From the NCBI RefSeq assembly GCF_007989805.1, contig NZ_BJUB01000010.1, positions 1 to 64,000 on the forward strand: a DNA stretch of 64,000 nucleotides. The letters are read 5' to 3'. This stretch comes from Cellulomonas xylanilytica (GTDB lineage Bacteria > Actinomycetota > Actinomycetes > Actinomycetales > Cellulomonadaceae). Every line of letters begins with the position of its first letter. The first letter of the stretch is position 1. The notes under the pieces are model-generated. The model searched no databases. It saw only the letters and a program-made list of their open reading frames with translations, and was not told where the DNA came from. Position numbers and translations under genes: made by a program. Below, piece after piece: positions 25,611-39,053 of the stretch.

Positions 25611-26941
25611 GACACGCGGCCGAGCTGCCGGACGACGGCCAGCCGGCGGGCGCCCCGCGCGAGCACCCGCAGGTAGAGCCGCTGACCGACCACGGTGAGG
25701 GGACCGGCCAGCCGGACCCACCACCGGTCCGGCACCGAGAAGGCCGTCACGACGAACCAGAGGTCCCCGGCGTCGTCGCGCTCGACGGTGAACGCCTCCT
25801 CCCCGCGGAACGGGTGACCGGGCAGCGTGCCGTACGCGAACCCGACCCGGTCCGTGGTGCGCTCGACCCAGACCACCTCGCACGGCACGGGCAGGGACAC
25901 CGGGCCGGCACCCGGACGGCTCACCACCCGCAGACCCGGGACGGCCTCCGGACCGTCCGGCAGCACCTGGACCAGGGCCGCCTCGTGCACCCGCCAGCGC
26001 AGCAGCGCGTCGCCCACGGAGGCGAGGTCGAGGGTCGTCGCCCCGGACATCAGCAGGTGCCGCACCCGCAGGTGCCGGTACCCCTGCGGCAGCCGACCTG
26101 CCTGCGTGGCGCCGATCTCGGCGTACGTCAGCCCGGGCGGCTGCGGGGTCGTCGGCAGGAGCCGCAGCCCGAGGAGGCTGCACAGGACGAAGCCCACGGC
26201 GTTGGCGACCCCGTGCGTCACCGCCATCCAGGACAGGCTCGGGTGCGCCAGGCCGGTCGCCTCACCGACCGCCCACCAGAGCGCGAGGAGCATCGACACC
26301 GCGATCGTCACCGCGCCCACCCGCAGGAGCAGCCGAGCCGTCCGGGAGCCTACGAGCCCCACGGTCGCGGCCGCGGCGCACCACAGGCCGGCCGTGAGGA
26401 CCACCGCCCCGACCAGCTCGGCGGCGTCGGAGACGAAGTAGCCGGCCAGGACGAGGAGCACGCCGGGGGGGACGGCCACACCCGCCACGCGGGTCAACGG
26501 GGTCGCCGTCGTCTGCGCCACCAGACCGACCACGAGGCACGCGCCGAACCCGGCGAAGAGCATGTGCGGGACGGTGAGGGCGAGGTAGCCGCCGGAGAAC
26601 CCGAGGAGGCCCCAGCCCGCCCGCTCGGCGACCAGGGCCGCCGCTCCGACCAGCGGCGTGGCCAGCGCGACGGCGACGGGGAACGTCCGGACGCGCACGG
26701 TGCACACGGCCAGCACGAGACACGCGGCCGCGAAGGGCGTCGCGAGCAGTGCGGCCGGCGCTCCGACGGGCAACCACACGCTCACCGCCGCGAGCAGGCC
26801 GGCCAGCGGCCACAGCAGCGAGCGGGACCGCGGGACGGCGCGGTCCCCGAGCAGCCGGAGCCCCAGCGGCAGGACGACGACGGTGCCGAGCCCGACGACC
26901 ACGCGCAGGGCGTCCTCGGCCACCGGCGACAGCTCGCTCAC
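25607..26941 (-). CDS. YndJ-like membrane protein fused to DUF1990 domain
   Basis: 444 aa. The first 270 residues contain about eight membrane segments as in YndJ family proteins. The C-terminal 170 residues carry the DUF1990 pattern LLRWRVHEAALVQVLP, VGFAYGTLPGHPFRGEEAF and WFVVTAFSVPDRWWVRLAGP. DUF1990 proteins are of unknown biochemical function. The fusion puts the soluble domain on a membrane anchor. GTG 26941 overlaps the tetR stop (GTGA). It is the second gene of the TetR-YndJ/DUF1990-membrane-NagA chain. Confidence 0.82.
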   Translation of the reverse strand: MSELSPVAEDALRVVVGLGTVVVLPLGLRLLGDRAVPRSRSLLWPLAGLLAAVSVWLPVGAPAALLATPFAAACLVLAVCTVRVRTFPVAVALATPLVGAAALVAERAGWGLLGFSGGYLALTVPHMLFAGFGACLVVGLVAQTTATPLTRVAGVAVPPGVLLVLAGYFVSDAAELVGAVVLTAGLWCAAAATVGLVGSRTARLLLRVGAVTIAVSMLLALWWAVGEATGLAHPSLSWMAVTHGVANAVGFVLCSLLGLRLLPTTPQPPGLTYAEIGATQAGRLPQGYRHLRVRHLLMSGATTLDLASVGDALLRWRVHEAALVQVLPDGPEAVPGLRVVSRPGAGPVSLPVPCEVVWVERTTDRVGFAYGTLPGHPFRGEEAFTVERDDAGDLWFVVTAFSVPDRWWVRLAGPLTVVGQRLYLRVLARGARRLAVVRQLGRVS

Positions 26942-27585
26942 GAGCGCACCGCCCGGACCAGCGCCAGGACGTCGTCGGCCGCGCCGCGCAGCACCGGCAG
27001 CCGCGACAGCCGGACCAGCCGGCCGATCAGCGGCGCCGCGCCCTCCACCAGCGTGCGGGTGCGGCGCTGGCCCGGCGACCCGTCGTAGACCCAGAACAGC
27101 GTGACGCCGAGCTGCGCCAGCCAGAGCAGGTCCGGGAGCTCCTCGCGGAGTGCCGTCGGCACCGCGGGCGACGCACCCTCGACCAGCTCGCGGAAGACGT
27201 CCTGGCTCAGCTCGCGCGACCGGCTCGACTCCGCCGAGAACGGGCTGGCCGCCGACCCGGGCCGGATGGCCACCGTGACGAACTCGGCGCCGAACGCGTG
27301 GTACTCGGCGAACGCGTCCACCCCCGCCAGCATCACCCCGCGCAGACGCGCGGTCAGGTCGCCGCCCTGCGCCAGCACGGCGCGGGCGGCCACCGCGTGC
27401 TCGCTGGTGACGTCGAGGTAGAGCTCCTGGACGAGGTGGTCCTTGGAGGCGAAGTGGTAGTAGGCGTTGCCGGTCGCGACGCCAGCCTCCTGCGCGATCG
27501 CGCGCATCGTCGTGGCGGCATAGCCGCGCTCACGGAAGAGCCGGAGGGCCGTGGACCGGACGAGGGCCTTGGTGTCGTCGCTCAT
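26938..27585 (-). CDS. TetR/AcrR-family transcriptional regulator
   Basis: 215 aa. The N-terminal helix-turn-helix is typical (TALRLFRERGYAATTMRAIAQEAGVATGNAYYHFASKDHLVQELY), and the rest is the all-helical ligand domain. A pair of abutting 14-bp palindromes (27594-27621) lies 9-36 bp upstream of the ATG at 27585, so autoregulation is likely, and the downstream YndJ/DUF1990, membrane and nagA genes should be under the same control through overlapping stops. The ligand is unknown. Separate from the nucS operon that ends 63 bp away. Confidence 0.9.
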   Translation of the reverse strand: MSDDTKALVRSTALRLFRERGYAATTMRAIAQEAGVATGNAYYHFASKDHLVQELYLDVTSEHAVAARAVLAQGGDLTARLRGVMLAGVDAFAEYHAFGAEFVTVAIRPGSAASPFSAESSRSRELSQDVFRELVEGASPAVPTALREELPDLLWLAQLGVTLFWVYDGSPGQRRTRTLVEGAAPLIGRLVRLSRLPVLRGAADDVLALVRAVRS

Positions 27586-27593
27586 GAGAGCAT

Positions 27594-27621
27594 TTGAACA
27601 CGTTCAACTGAACAGGTTCAA
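27594..27621. promoter_or_regulatory. Two abutting TetR operators
   Basis: TTGAACACGTTCAA (27594-27607) and CTGAACAGGTTCAA (27608-27621) are 14-bp palindromes lying end to end, with TTGAAC/GTTCAA arms and a 2-nt centre. They sit just upstream of tetR and cover its likely promoter (a TTGAAC at 27616-27621 could act as the -35). Confidence 0.75.
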
Positions 27622-27647
27622 GAGGTCGGCGATGTGACGTGGTCCGG

Positions 27648-28343
27648 CTAGAAGAGGCGCGTGCTGCTGTCGTCGACGCCGCGCATGGTGTCGTAGTCGA
27701 GCACGAGGCAGCCGATGCCCCGGTCCGTGGCCAGCACCCTGGCCTGCGGCTTGATCTCCTGCGCGGCGAACACCCCGCGCACCGGCGCCAGGTGCGGGTC
27801 ACGGTTGAGCAGCTCGAGGTAGCGGGTCAGCTGCTCGACCCCGTCGATGTCCCCGCGACGCTTGATCTCGACCGCGACCGTGCCGCCCGCCGGGTCCTTG
27901 GCGAGGATGTCGACCGGGCCGATGGCCGTCGGGTACTCCCGACGCACGAGGGTGTGCCCCGTGCCGAGCAGGAGGATCTGCGCCGCGAGGAGCTCCTGCA
28001 GGTGAGCCTCCACGCCGTCCTTGACCAGCCCGGGGTCCACCCCGAGCTCGTGCGCGGAGTCGTGCACCACCTCGTAGAGGTCGATCTCCAGGCGGTCGTC
28101 CGACTTCTGGTGCTGGACCGTCCAGACGGCCGTCACCCCCGCAGCCTGGGCCTCCGCGGACGGCTCCGACACCGCGAGCGTGCACGGCGGGCTCATCCAG
28201 TTCAGCGGCTTGTACGACCCACCGTCGGAGTGCAGCAGCACGCTGCCGTCGGCCTTGACCACCAGGAGGCGCCTGGCCAGGGGCAGGTGCGCGTTCAGCC
28301 GGCCGCTGTAGCGCGCGGAGCAGGACGCCACGACGAGGCGCAT
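27648..28343 (-). CDS. nucS: Endonuclease NucS/EndoMS, mismatch-specific
   Basis: 231 aa. The nuclease domain has [18 protein letters not shown] and [15 protein letters not shown], the signature of NucS, and the N-terminal domain [20 protein letters not shown] is also typical. In actinobacteria, which lack MutS/MutL, NucS makes double-strand cuts at mismatches and interacts with the sliding clamp (family knowledge). Its position behind atpC and DUF2550 is the common actinobacterial arrangement. ATG 28343 is 19 nt downstream of the DUF2550 stop. Confidence 0.95.
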   Translation of the reverse strand: MRLVVASCSARYSGRLNAHLPLARRLLVVKADGSVLLHSDGGSYKPLNWMSPPCTLAVSEPSAEAQAAGVTAVWTVQHQKSDDRLEIDLYEVVHDSAHELGVDPGLVKDGVEAHLQELLAAQILLLGTGHTLVRREYPTAIGPVDILAKDPAGGTVAVEIKRRGDIDGVEQLTRYLELLNRDPHLAPVRGVFAAQEIKPQARVLATDRGIGCLVLDYDTMRGVDDSSTRLF

Positions 28344-28362
28344 GAGCTCTCTTCCTGGGGGA

Positions 28363-28770
28363 TCAGATGACCGAGCCGACGCGCGACGGCGTCGCCTCGA
28401 TCCACGACGTGAGGCCGGCGTACGCCTCGGCGCTCATCAGCAGGTGGACGGGCTCCGTCTCGGCGCCGGGGCGGCACGTCACGACGACCTGGCCGGCGTG
28501 CCAGTCGGTGCGCTCCAGCACCGCGAGCCCGACCCGCTGCCACCGCGTGTGCGGTCGAGCCCTCAGCGACCGGTAGCGCCACCAGTAGAGCCGGTCCGTG
28601 CCGTACTGCGCGACGCCCAAGGACCAGGGCCCCTGGGCGGTACGACCCAGCGCGCAGTGGAACGACCCGACCCGGCGGTTCAGCGTGTGGACCCGCGAGA
28701 ACCACACGGCGACGACGGCGAGCAGCAGCACGACGATCACACTCACGAGTGCGACGACGTGTCCGCTCAC
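28363..28770 (-). CDS. DUF2550 membrane protein
   Basis: 135 aa. One N-terminal membrane segment ([20 protein letters not shown]) is followed by a short cytoplasmic domain with [26 protein letters not shown] and [14 protein letters not shown], the DUF2550 pattern. Function unknown, but the gene is regularly found between atpC and nucS in actinobacteria. The start is a GTG at 28770, 13 nt after the atpC stop, so it is very likely part of the ATP synthase transcript. Confidence 0.88.
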   Translation of the reverse strand: MSGHVVALVSVIVVLLLAVVAVWFSRVHTLNRRVGSFHCALGRTAQGPWSLGVAQYGTDRLYWWRYRSLRARPHTRWQRVGLAVLERTDWHAGQVVVTCRPGAETEPVHLLMSAEAYAGLTSWIEATPSRVGSVI

Positions 28771-28783
28771 CGTCCCGGCGCCC

Positions 28784-29077
28784 TCAGTGCGTGGCGGCGG
28801 ACGACGCGGGGCGAGCGCCCTCGACGACGTTGTCGGCGACGATGGTCAGGTGGTTCGAGTCGAAGGACAGGAACCCGCCCTCGACCTGCCAGCGCTTCGG
28901 CTCGCCGCCCCCGACCGGGAACACGCGGAGCTCGCCGGGCTGCAGCACGGACAGCACGGGCTCGTGACCGGCCAGGATGCCGATCTCACCCTCCCCGGCC
29001 TTGGCCGAGACCATGCGGGCGGTGCCGGACCAGAGCTTGCCGGCGGTGGCGACGAGCTCGACCTCGATGTCTGCCAC
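28784..29077 (-). CDS. atpC: ATP synthase epsilon subunit
   Basis: 97 aa, rather short. The N-terminal beta-sandwich is complete (VELVATAGKLWSGTARMVSAKAGEGEIGILAGHEPVLSVLQPGELRV), but there is little sequence after residue 85, so the C-terminal regulatory helix hairpin of longer epsilon subunits is missing or reduced. The subunit links the F1 rotor to the c-ring and can inhibit ATP hydrolysis. It starts at GTG 29077, 73 nt after atpD. Confidence 0.93.
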   Translation of the reverse strand: MADIEVELVATAGKLWSGTARMVSAKAGEGEIGILAGHEPVLSVLQPGELRVFPVGGGEPKRWQVEGGFLSFDSNHLTIVADNVVEGARPASSAATH

Positions 29078-29150
29078 GAGACCCTCCTTCAGTGGTGTGC
29101 GGGACTACGCGCGGGGCGCCGTCGGACGACGGCGCCCCGCGAGGGCGTTC

Positions 29151-31567
<2,417 letters not shown>

Positions 31568-31568
31568 G

Positions 31569-33197
31569 TCAGCCCTTCTTCTGCCGGACGATCTGCTCCT
31601 GCTCGATCTCGACCTCGGCGCCGTCGTCGGACGAGCCGACCAGCGTCGTGCCGTCGCCCACCAGGAAGCCGTTCCGGAACTCGTCGACCGCCGCGCCGAG
31701 AGCCTTCTCGGTGTCGTCGTCGAGCTTGCCGGTCGACGCGATGGTCGAGAGCACCTCGGTGTTGCGGCGCAGGTGGTCGAGCAGCTCGGACTCGAACCGG
31801 CGCACGTCGGCGATCGGGACGTCGTCCAGCTTGCCCTTGGTGCCGGCCCAGATGGACGCCACCTGGTCCTCGACCGGGTACGGCGAGTACTGCGCCTGCT
31901 TGAGCAGCTCCATGAGGCGAGCGCCACGGGTCAGCTGGGCGCGCGACGCGGCGTCCAGGTCGGACGCGAACATCGCGAACGCCTCGAGCGACCGGAACTG
32001 CGCGAGGTCCAGCTTCAGCGTGCCGGAGACCGACTTCATCGCCTTGACCTGCGCGGCACCACCGACGCGGGACACCGAGATGCCGACGTCGACGGCCGGG
32101 CGCTGGTCGGCGTTGAACAGGTCGGACTGCAGGAAGATCTGACCGTCCGTGATGGAGATGACGTTGGTCGGGATGTACGCCGAGACGTCGTTGGCCTTGG
32201 TCTCGATGACCGGCAGACCCGTCATCGAGCCGCCGCCCAGCTCGTCGGACAGCTTGGCGCAACGCTCGAGCAGACGGGAGTGCAGGTAGAACACGTCACC
32301 GGGGTACGCCTCGCGGCCCGGCGGGCGACGCAGCAGCAGCGACACGGCACGGTAGGCCTCGGCCTGCTTGGACAGGTCGTCGAAGACGATGAGGACGTGC
32401 TTGCCCTGGTACATCCAGTGCTGGCCGATGGCCGAGCCGGTGTAGGGCGCGAGGTACTTGAAGCCGGCCGGGTCGGACGCGGGCGCCGCGACGATGGTCG
32501 TGTACTCCAGCGCGCCGGCCTCCTCCAGGGCGCCGCGGATGGCGGCGATGGTGGAGCCCTTCTGACCGATGGCGACGTAGATGCAGCGGACCTGCTTGTC
32601 GGTGTCGCCCGTCTCCCAGTTGGCCTTCTGGTTGATGATCGTGTCGATCGCGATCGCCGTCTTGCCCGTCTGGCGGTCACCGATGATCAGCTGGCGCTGG
32701 CCGCGGCCGATCGGGATCATCGCGTCGATGGCCTTGAGGCCGGTCTGCAGGGGCTCGTGCACGCTCTTGCGCGCCATGACGCCGGGCGCCTGCAGCTCGA
32801 GGGCGCGACGGCCCTCGGTGGCCAGCTCGCCCAGACCGTCGATGGGCTGGCCCAGCGGGTCGACGACGCGGCCGAGGTAGCCGTCACCGATCGGGACGGA
32901 CAGCACCTCACCGGTACGGCGGACCTCCTGGCCCTCCTCGATGCCCGTGAACTCACCCAGGACGACGACGCCGATCTCGCGCACGTCGAGGTTGAGCGCG
33001 AGGCCGAGCGTGCCGTCCTCGAACCGCAGCAGCTCGTTCGCCATCGCGCCCGGAAGGCCCTCGACCTGGGCGATGCCGTCAGCCGTCAGGGTCACGCGGC
33101 CGACCTCTTCGGAGACCACGCCGGTCGGCTCGTAGGACTTCACGAAGCTGTCCAGCGCGGCCCGGATCTCGTCCGGCCGGATCGTCAGCTCAGCCAT
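31569..33197 (-). CDS. atpA: ATP synthase alpha subunit
   Basis: 542 aa. Walker [10 protein letters not shown] near residue 170, the conserved segment [18 protein letters not shown] and the terminal helical domain identify the non-catalytic nucleotide-binding subunit that alternates with beta in F1. The C-terminal extension after residue 515 is acidic and slightly longer than in E. coli, as in other actinobacteria. ATG 33197, 81 nt after the delta-subunit gene. Neighbours are in the canonical atpBEFHAGDC order. Confidence 0.97.
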   Translation of the reverse strand: MAELTIRPDEIRAALDSFVKSYEPTGVVSEEVGRVTLTADGIAQVEGLPGAMANELLRFEDGTLGLALNLDVREIGVVVLGEFTGIEEGQEVRRTGEVLSVPIGDGYLGRVVDPLGQPIDGLGELATEGRRALELQAPGVMARKSVHEPLQTGLKAIDAMIPIGRGQRQLIIGDRQTGKTAIAIDTIINQKANWETGDTDKQVRCIYVAIGQKGSTIAAIRGALEEAGALEYTTIVAAPASDPAGFKYLAPYTGSAIGQHWMYQGKHVLIVFDDLSKQAEAYRAVSLLLRRPPGREAYPGDVFYLHSRLLERCAKLSDELGGGSMTGLPVIETKANDVSAYIPTNVISITDGQIFLQSDLFNADQRPAVDVGISVSRVGGAAQVKAMKSVSGTLKLDLAQFRSLEAFAMFASDLDAASRAQLTRGARLMELLKQAQYSPYPVEDQVASIWAGTKGKLDDVPIADVRRFESELLDHLRRNTEVLSTIASTGKLDDDTEKALGAAVDEFRNGFLVGDGTTLVGSSDDGAEVEIEQEQIVRQKKG

Positions 33198-33278
33198 TGC
33201 TCTTCTCCTGTCGTGACCGCCGGTCGGGCGGTCGTACGTTCGTGCACGTCGTTCAAGGGACCGGCCGGGGGCCGATTC

Positions 33279-34090
33279 TCAGCTGGCAAGTCGTCGTCGT
33301 GCGTCGGCGAGCCTGGCGAGCACGGTCGAGTCGACCACGTCCGCGCCCACCTGGATGCGCAGGCCCCCGATGATCGCGGGGTCCACCGTCACGTTGAGCT
33401 GGAGCTCCTGCCCGTACGCCTGCTGCAGGATGGCGCCGAGGCGGTCCATCTGCGCCTGCGAGAGCTCGCTGCCGGAGGTCACGGACGCCACCATGCGCTG
33501 GCGCCGTGCAGCCGCGAGGTCGCCCACGAGGCCGAGCGTCGCGACGAACCGTCGTCCGCGCGGCGAGGCGGCCGCGCGCCGTGCCACCGCGAGGGTGGCG
33601 TCGGCGACCTTGCCGCGCAGCAGGTCCTCCGCGAGGCCCGCACGCTTGTCGCCGGGGACCCGCGGGTCGAACAGCGCCTGCCGCACCTCGCGCTGGCCCA
33701 CGAGGGACCGCGTGATGCGGAAGAGCTCGTCCTCGACGCGCTCGAGCTCGCCACCGGCCTGCGCGGACGCGAGCACGGCGTCGAAGCCCAGGTGCTCGAC
33801 GGCCTCGATCAGGTCGTCGGCGGACGACCAGCGCGCCTTCACCAGGCCCGACACCGCGTCCACGACGCGGGGGTCGAGCCGGCCGAGGACGCTCGAGACC
33901 AGCCCTGCCTTGGCGTCACCGTCGATGGCCGGGTCCGACAGGGTCCGCCGCAGCGAGCCCGAGGAGTCCAGGGCGTCGACGACGGCGAACAGCTGCTCGC
34001 CGAGCGTGATCCCCTGCGCACCCGCCGCGGACAGCACCGGCTCGAACCGGAGCTGTGCCGCGTCGAGCGACGCCAGACTCGTGCCGCGCA

Positions 34091-34091
<1 letters not shown>
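33279..34091 (-). CDS. atpH: ATP synthase delta subunit
   Basis: 270 aa. The helical N-terminal domain (SLASLDAAQLRFEPVLSAAGAQGITLGEQLFAVVDAL) and the C-terminal domain with PAIIGGLRIQVGADVVDSTVLARL define OSCP/delta, which fixes the stator to F1. Actinobacterial delta subunits are often longer than the 177-aa E. coli protein, and this one fits. The ATG at 34091 shares its A with the stop of atpF (TGATG overlap). In mycobacteria atpF and atpH can be fused; here they are separate. Confidence 0.95.
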
Positions 34092-35785
<1,694 letters not shown>

Positions 35786-35949
35786 GATCGTCGCAAGGCT
35801 GAACAGGGCGGTCTCCTGTGGTCGTGTGCGCCGAGTGCCGCATCAGTGCGGGCACGAGCACGGCGCCGGGCCGTCTTGGATGGCGAAAGCCTAACCTATG
35901 GACGGGCTTGGTCAGGACGTGGTCCAGGCTCCCCGGACGCCCGGGAAGG

Positions 35950-35962
35950 CCCTCCGGGAGGG
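35950..35962 (-). terminator. Small hairpin after the atpI-like gene
   Basis: CCCTCCGGGAGGG, a compact GC-rich palindrome, begins 1 nt past the atpI-like stop. It may attenuate transcription between the tagO/atpI unit and atpB, but the stem is only 5 bp. Confidence 0.4.
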
Positions 35963-35963
35963 T

Positions 35964-36401
35964 CTACGCCTCGAAGTAGCCGACCCGTCCGCGCTGCACC
36001 GCACGGGCGTCCAGGACGGCCGACCCGATGACCCCCGCGATCGACACGAGGAACAGCACCTGCGGGTTGTAGAAGTCGAACTGCTTGAGGATCACGAGCA
36101 CGACGATGACCACGACGAGCTTGCCCAGCCAGGCGCCCATGATCACGGCCATCATCGTGGTCGGCGCCGAGCGAGCCGTCTTCAGGACCGAGATCACGGT
36201 GGTCCCGGAGAAGATCAGGGCGATGCCCACCCCGATCAGCGCACCCCAGACGCCGGCCATGCCGTCGACCAGGTAGCCGATGCCGACACCGAGCACGGTC
36301 AGCACGCCGAGCAGGACGAGCATGTCCCGCAGCGACTGCCGGAAGACCGCCTCGTTGGCGGAGGGCGGGGTGGCAGCCGGGGTGGGGGCTGGGGTGGTCA
36401 T
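35964..36401 (-). CDS. AtpI-like membrane protein upstream of atpB
   Basis: 145 aa with about four membrane segments: an N-terminal hydrophobic pair (LVLLGVLTVLGVGIGYLV and GALIGVGIALIFSGTTVI) and a second pair (KLVVVIVVLVILKQF and FLVSIAGVIGSAVL). Its place between tagO/wecA and atpB is where actinobacteria encode an AtpI-type protein, which is proposed to help c-ring assembly or Mg2+ uptake. The similarity is topological and positional, so the symbol is left empty. ATG 36401 overlaps the stop of the upstream gene (ATGA). Confidence 0.78.
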   Translation of the reverse strand: MTTPAPTPAATPPSANEAVFRQSLRDMLVLLGVLTVLGVGIGYLVDGMAGVWGALIGVGIALIFSGTTVISVLKTARSAPTTMMAVIMGAWLGKLVVVIVVLVILKQFDFYNPQVLFLVSIAGVIGSAVLDARAVQRGRVGYFEA

Positions 36402-37522
36402 CGGACGGCCTCCAGGGGCGGTGTGGCGGACCGGCCGCGCAGCGGCCCGAGCGTGAGCAGGGTGGCGACGAGCACGGCGACCCCGAACGTGATGAGGACG
36501 ACAGTGGTCTCCCACCGGACCAGGGCGGCGACGCCGAACGCGAACACCGCGGTCCAGACGTACATGATCGCGACCGCGCGGCGGTGCGAGTGGCCCAGCT
36601 GCAGCATCCGGTGGTGCAGGTGCATGCGGTCGGGGTGGAACGGGGACTTGCCGGCGCCGACGCGGCGGACGATCGCGAGCCCCATGTCGAGCAGCGGGAG
36701 CAGCAGCACCGCGAACGGCAGGAGCATCGGCAGGAACGCGGGGAACCGCTGGCGCACCAGTGCCTGCTCGGGGTCGATCTGACCGGTGACGACGATGGCG
36801 GCCGCGCTGAACACGAAGCCGAGCACCATCGCACCGGAGTCGCCCATGAAGATGCGGGCCGGGTACACGTTGTGCGGCAGGAAGCCGACGCACGCACCGA
36901 CCAGCACGGCGAGCACGAGGGCCGCGAGGTTGGCGTTGGCGTACGCGCCCGGGTTGGCGCCCTCGGTCAGCAGGTACGCGTACAGGAAGAACGCGGTGCC
37001 GCCGATGGCCAGGACGCCGGCCGCGAGACCGTCGAGGCCGTCCACGAAGTTCACGGCGTTCATGGCGATGACGACCGTGAGGACCGTGAAGAACGCCCAC
37101 ATCCGCGTCGACCCGATCGTCTGCACGTCCCCGGTGGGCAGCTGGTAGAGCAGCACGCCTTGCCACGCGAGGAACCCGGCGGCCAGCACCTGTCCCATGA
37201 GCTTGGTGAGCCAGTCCAGGTCCCAGATGTCGTCGGCCACCCCCAGCGCGCACACGATCGCCGCGCCCCCGACGATGCCGACGATCGGCCGCGGGTTGGC
37301 GAACACGTTCTCGAGGAACGGCAGGCGGCTGGTCATGACGATGGCGACGAGGATCCCCGCGAACATCGCCATCCCGCCCAGGCGAGGCGTCGGGATGGCG
37401 TGCACGTCGCGGTCCCGGACGGCCGTGATGGCCCCCCAGCGCAGCGCGCACCAGCGGGCCAGCGGCGTCATCAGGTACGCCACCGTGGCGGAGATGAGCA
37501 GCGCGAGCAGGTAGACCCTCAC
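36398..37522 (-). CDS. Undecaprenyl-phosphate sugar-1-phosphate transferase (TagO/WecA type)
   Basis: 374 aa with about eleven membrane segments. The MraY/WecA motifs are all present: GVADDIWDLDW, NAVNFVDGLDGLAAG, ARIFMGDSGAM and the cytoplasmic HPDRMHLHHRML. It should transfer a sugar-1-phosphate (usually GlcNAc-1-P) from a UDP-sugar to undecaprenyl phosphate at the cytoplasmic membrane, the first step of wall teichoic acid, arabinogalactan or other wall glycan. Its neighbour ywlC and the atp genes are the usual actinobacterial context. The start is GTG 37522, overlapping the ywlC stop. Confidence 0.9.
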   Translation of the reverse strand: MRVYLLALLISATVAYLMTPLARWCALRWGAITAVRDRDVHAIPTPRLGGMAMFAGILVAIVMTSRLPFLENVFANPRPIVGIVGGAAIVCALGVADDIWDLDWLTKLMGQVLAAGFLAWQGVLLYQLPTGDVQTIGSTRMWAFFTVLTVVIAMNAVNFVDGLDGLAAGVLAIGGTAFFLYAYLLTEGANPGAYANANLAALVLAVLVGACVGFLPHNVYPARIFMGDSGAMVLGFVFSAAAIVVTGQIDPEQALVRQRFPAFLPMLLPFAVLLLPLLDMGLAIVRRVGAGKSPFHPDRMHLHHRMLQLGHSHRRAVAIMYVWTAVFAFGVAALVRWETTVVLITFGVAVLVATLLTLGPLRGRSATPPLEAVR

Positions 37523-38169
37523 GCGGGCGGCTCCTCGACGGGCGCGATCTCGTTGAGCTGGTCGAGGGTGAGCGCCCCGGCGCGCACCAGGCGCAGGGCG
37601 GGTCCTGTGGCGTCGACGATGGTGGACGCGACCTGGCCGGGTGCGTCGCCGCCGTCGAGGTACACCGCGACGGAGTCACCGAGCTGCTCGTACGCGTCCT
37701 GGGCGGTCACGGCGGCCGGCGAGCCCGTGCGGTTCGCGCTGGAGACCGCGAGCGGGCCCGTGCGGCGCAGCAGCGCCCGGGCGGTCTCGTGGTCCGGCAC
37801 CCGCAGCGCGACCGTGCCGCGCGTCTCGCCCAGGTCCCACGCCAGCGAGGGCTGGGCGCGCACGATGAGCGTGAGCCCACCGGGCCAGAACGCCTCCGCG
37901 AGGGCGCGCGCGCCCGCAGGCACGTCGGTGGCCAGGCCGTCGAGCGTGCGCACGTCCGCGATCAGCACGGGGGGCGGCATCTGCCGGCCACGACCCTTGG
38001 CGTCCAGCAGCGCCTGCACCGCCGGTGGCGTGAAGGCGTCGGCCGCGATGCCGTAGACGGTGTCCGTGGGCAGCACCACGAGTCCCCCACGGGACAGGAC
38101 GTTGACCGCCTCGTCGAGCGCCGGGCCCCAGGTGGCGGGGTCGCTCGCGGGGGTGATCCGCTCGTTCAC
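37519..38169 (-). CDS. ywlC: Threonylcarbamoyl-AMP synthase (Sua5/YwlC/TsaC)
   Basis: 216 aa. The YrdC fold motifs LPTDTVYGIAADA, KGRGRQMPPPVLIAD, FWPGGLTLIVRA and SSANRTGSPAA are visible. The enzyme makes threonylcarbamoyl-AMP from Thr, bicarbonate and ATP for t6A37 of ANN-decoding tRNAs, together with TsaB, TsaD and TsaE. It has no Sua5 C-terminal domain, only a short Pro-rich end, so it is the short TsaC-like form. GTG 38169 overlaps the prmC stop and its own stop overlaps the next gene. Confidence 0.93.
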   Translation of the reverse strand: MNERITPASDPATWGPALDEAVNVLSRGGLVVLPTDTVYGIAADAFTPPAVQALLDAKGRGRQMPPPVLIADVRTLDGLATDVPAGARALAEAFWPGGLTLIVRAQPSLAWDLGETRGTVALRVPDHETARALLRRTGPLAVSSANRTGSPAAVTAQDAYEQLGDSVAVYLDGGDAPGQVASTIVDATGPALRLVRAGALTLDQLNEIAPVEEPPA

Positions 38170-39053
38170 GGCGCCGAGTCTGTCACGTGCGGCTGTGCGG
38201 CTCGCCGCGCGACGAGCATCCGCGGGCGGCCGGTCAGGTCGGGCCGGGACTCGACGTCCACGAACGCTCCCGTCGCGCGGGCGGCCTCGCGGGCGGCCGC
38301 GTCCTGCACCTCTGCGTGCTCCATCACCAGGAGCCCGCCGGGGACCAGGAGCCGCGCGGCCGCACCAAGGACCGCGCGTGGTACGTCCAGCCCGTCGAGA
38401 CCGCCGCCGTAGAGAGCGAGGTCCGGGTCGTGGTCGCGCACCTCGGGGTCAACCGGCTCCGCGTCGGGCGGGATGTACGGCGGGTTGGCGACGAGGACGT
38501 CGACGGTCCCGTCGAGCTCCTGCAGCAGCGCCGGGTCGGCGACGTCGCCGTGCTCGACGCGGACGTCCGCCTGCACCGCGACGGCGTTGCGACGGGTCAG
38601 GTCGACCGCCTCCAGGGACAGGTCCACCGCGACCACCCGCGCGCCGGGCACCTCGGTGGCGACCGACAGCGCGATCCCCCCGGCACCGCAGCAGAGGTCG
38701 ACGACCAGGGGGTCCGTCAGCCGGGCGGCCTCCTCGATGGCCACCTGCGCGACGACCTCGGTCTCGGGGCGCGGCACGAACACGCCGGGCTCGACCAGGA
38801 GCGTCAGGTAGCGGAACCCGGTCGAGCCGACCAGGTGCTGGAGCGGCTCGCGGTTCCGCCGTCGCTCGACCAGGCCGGCGAACCGCTCGGGGAACCCGTC
38901 GGGCACGGGCGGTGCGAGCACCAGCTCCAGCCGCTCCTGCCCGAGGACGTGGGCGGCGAGCGCCGTGGCGTCGTGCCGCGGGGACGGGACCCCGGCGTCG
39001 GCCAGGATCCGCGACGCCCCCTCGACGAGCGCACGCAGGTCGGGAGCGCTCAT
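38166..39053 (-). CDS. prmC: Release-factor glutamine methyltransferase
   Basis: 295 aa. The helical N-terminal domain binds the release factor ([32 protein letters not shown]). The SAM domain contains [16 protein letters not shown] and the catalytic NPPYIPP, which methylates the Gln of the GGQ motif in RF1 and RF2. ATG 39053 overlaps the prfA stop (ATGA), so it is coupled to its own substrate gene, as in many bacteria. Confidence 0.95.
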   Translation of the reverse strand: MSAPDLRALVEGASRILADAGVPSPRHDATALAAHVLGQERLELVLAPPVPDGFPERFAGLVERRRNREPLQHLVGSTGFRYLTLLVEPGVFVPRPETEVVAQVAIEEAARLTDPLVVDLCCGAGGIALSVATEVPGARVVAVDLSLEAVDLTRRNAVAVQADVRVEHGDVADPALLQELDGTVDVLVANPPYIPPDAEPVDPEVRDHDPDLALYGGGLDGLDVPRAVLGAAARLLVPGGLLVMEHAEVQDAAAREAARATGAFVDVESRPDLTGRPRMLVARRAAQPHVTDSAP

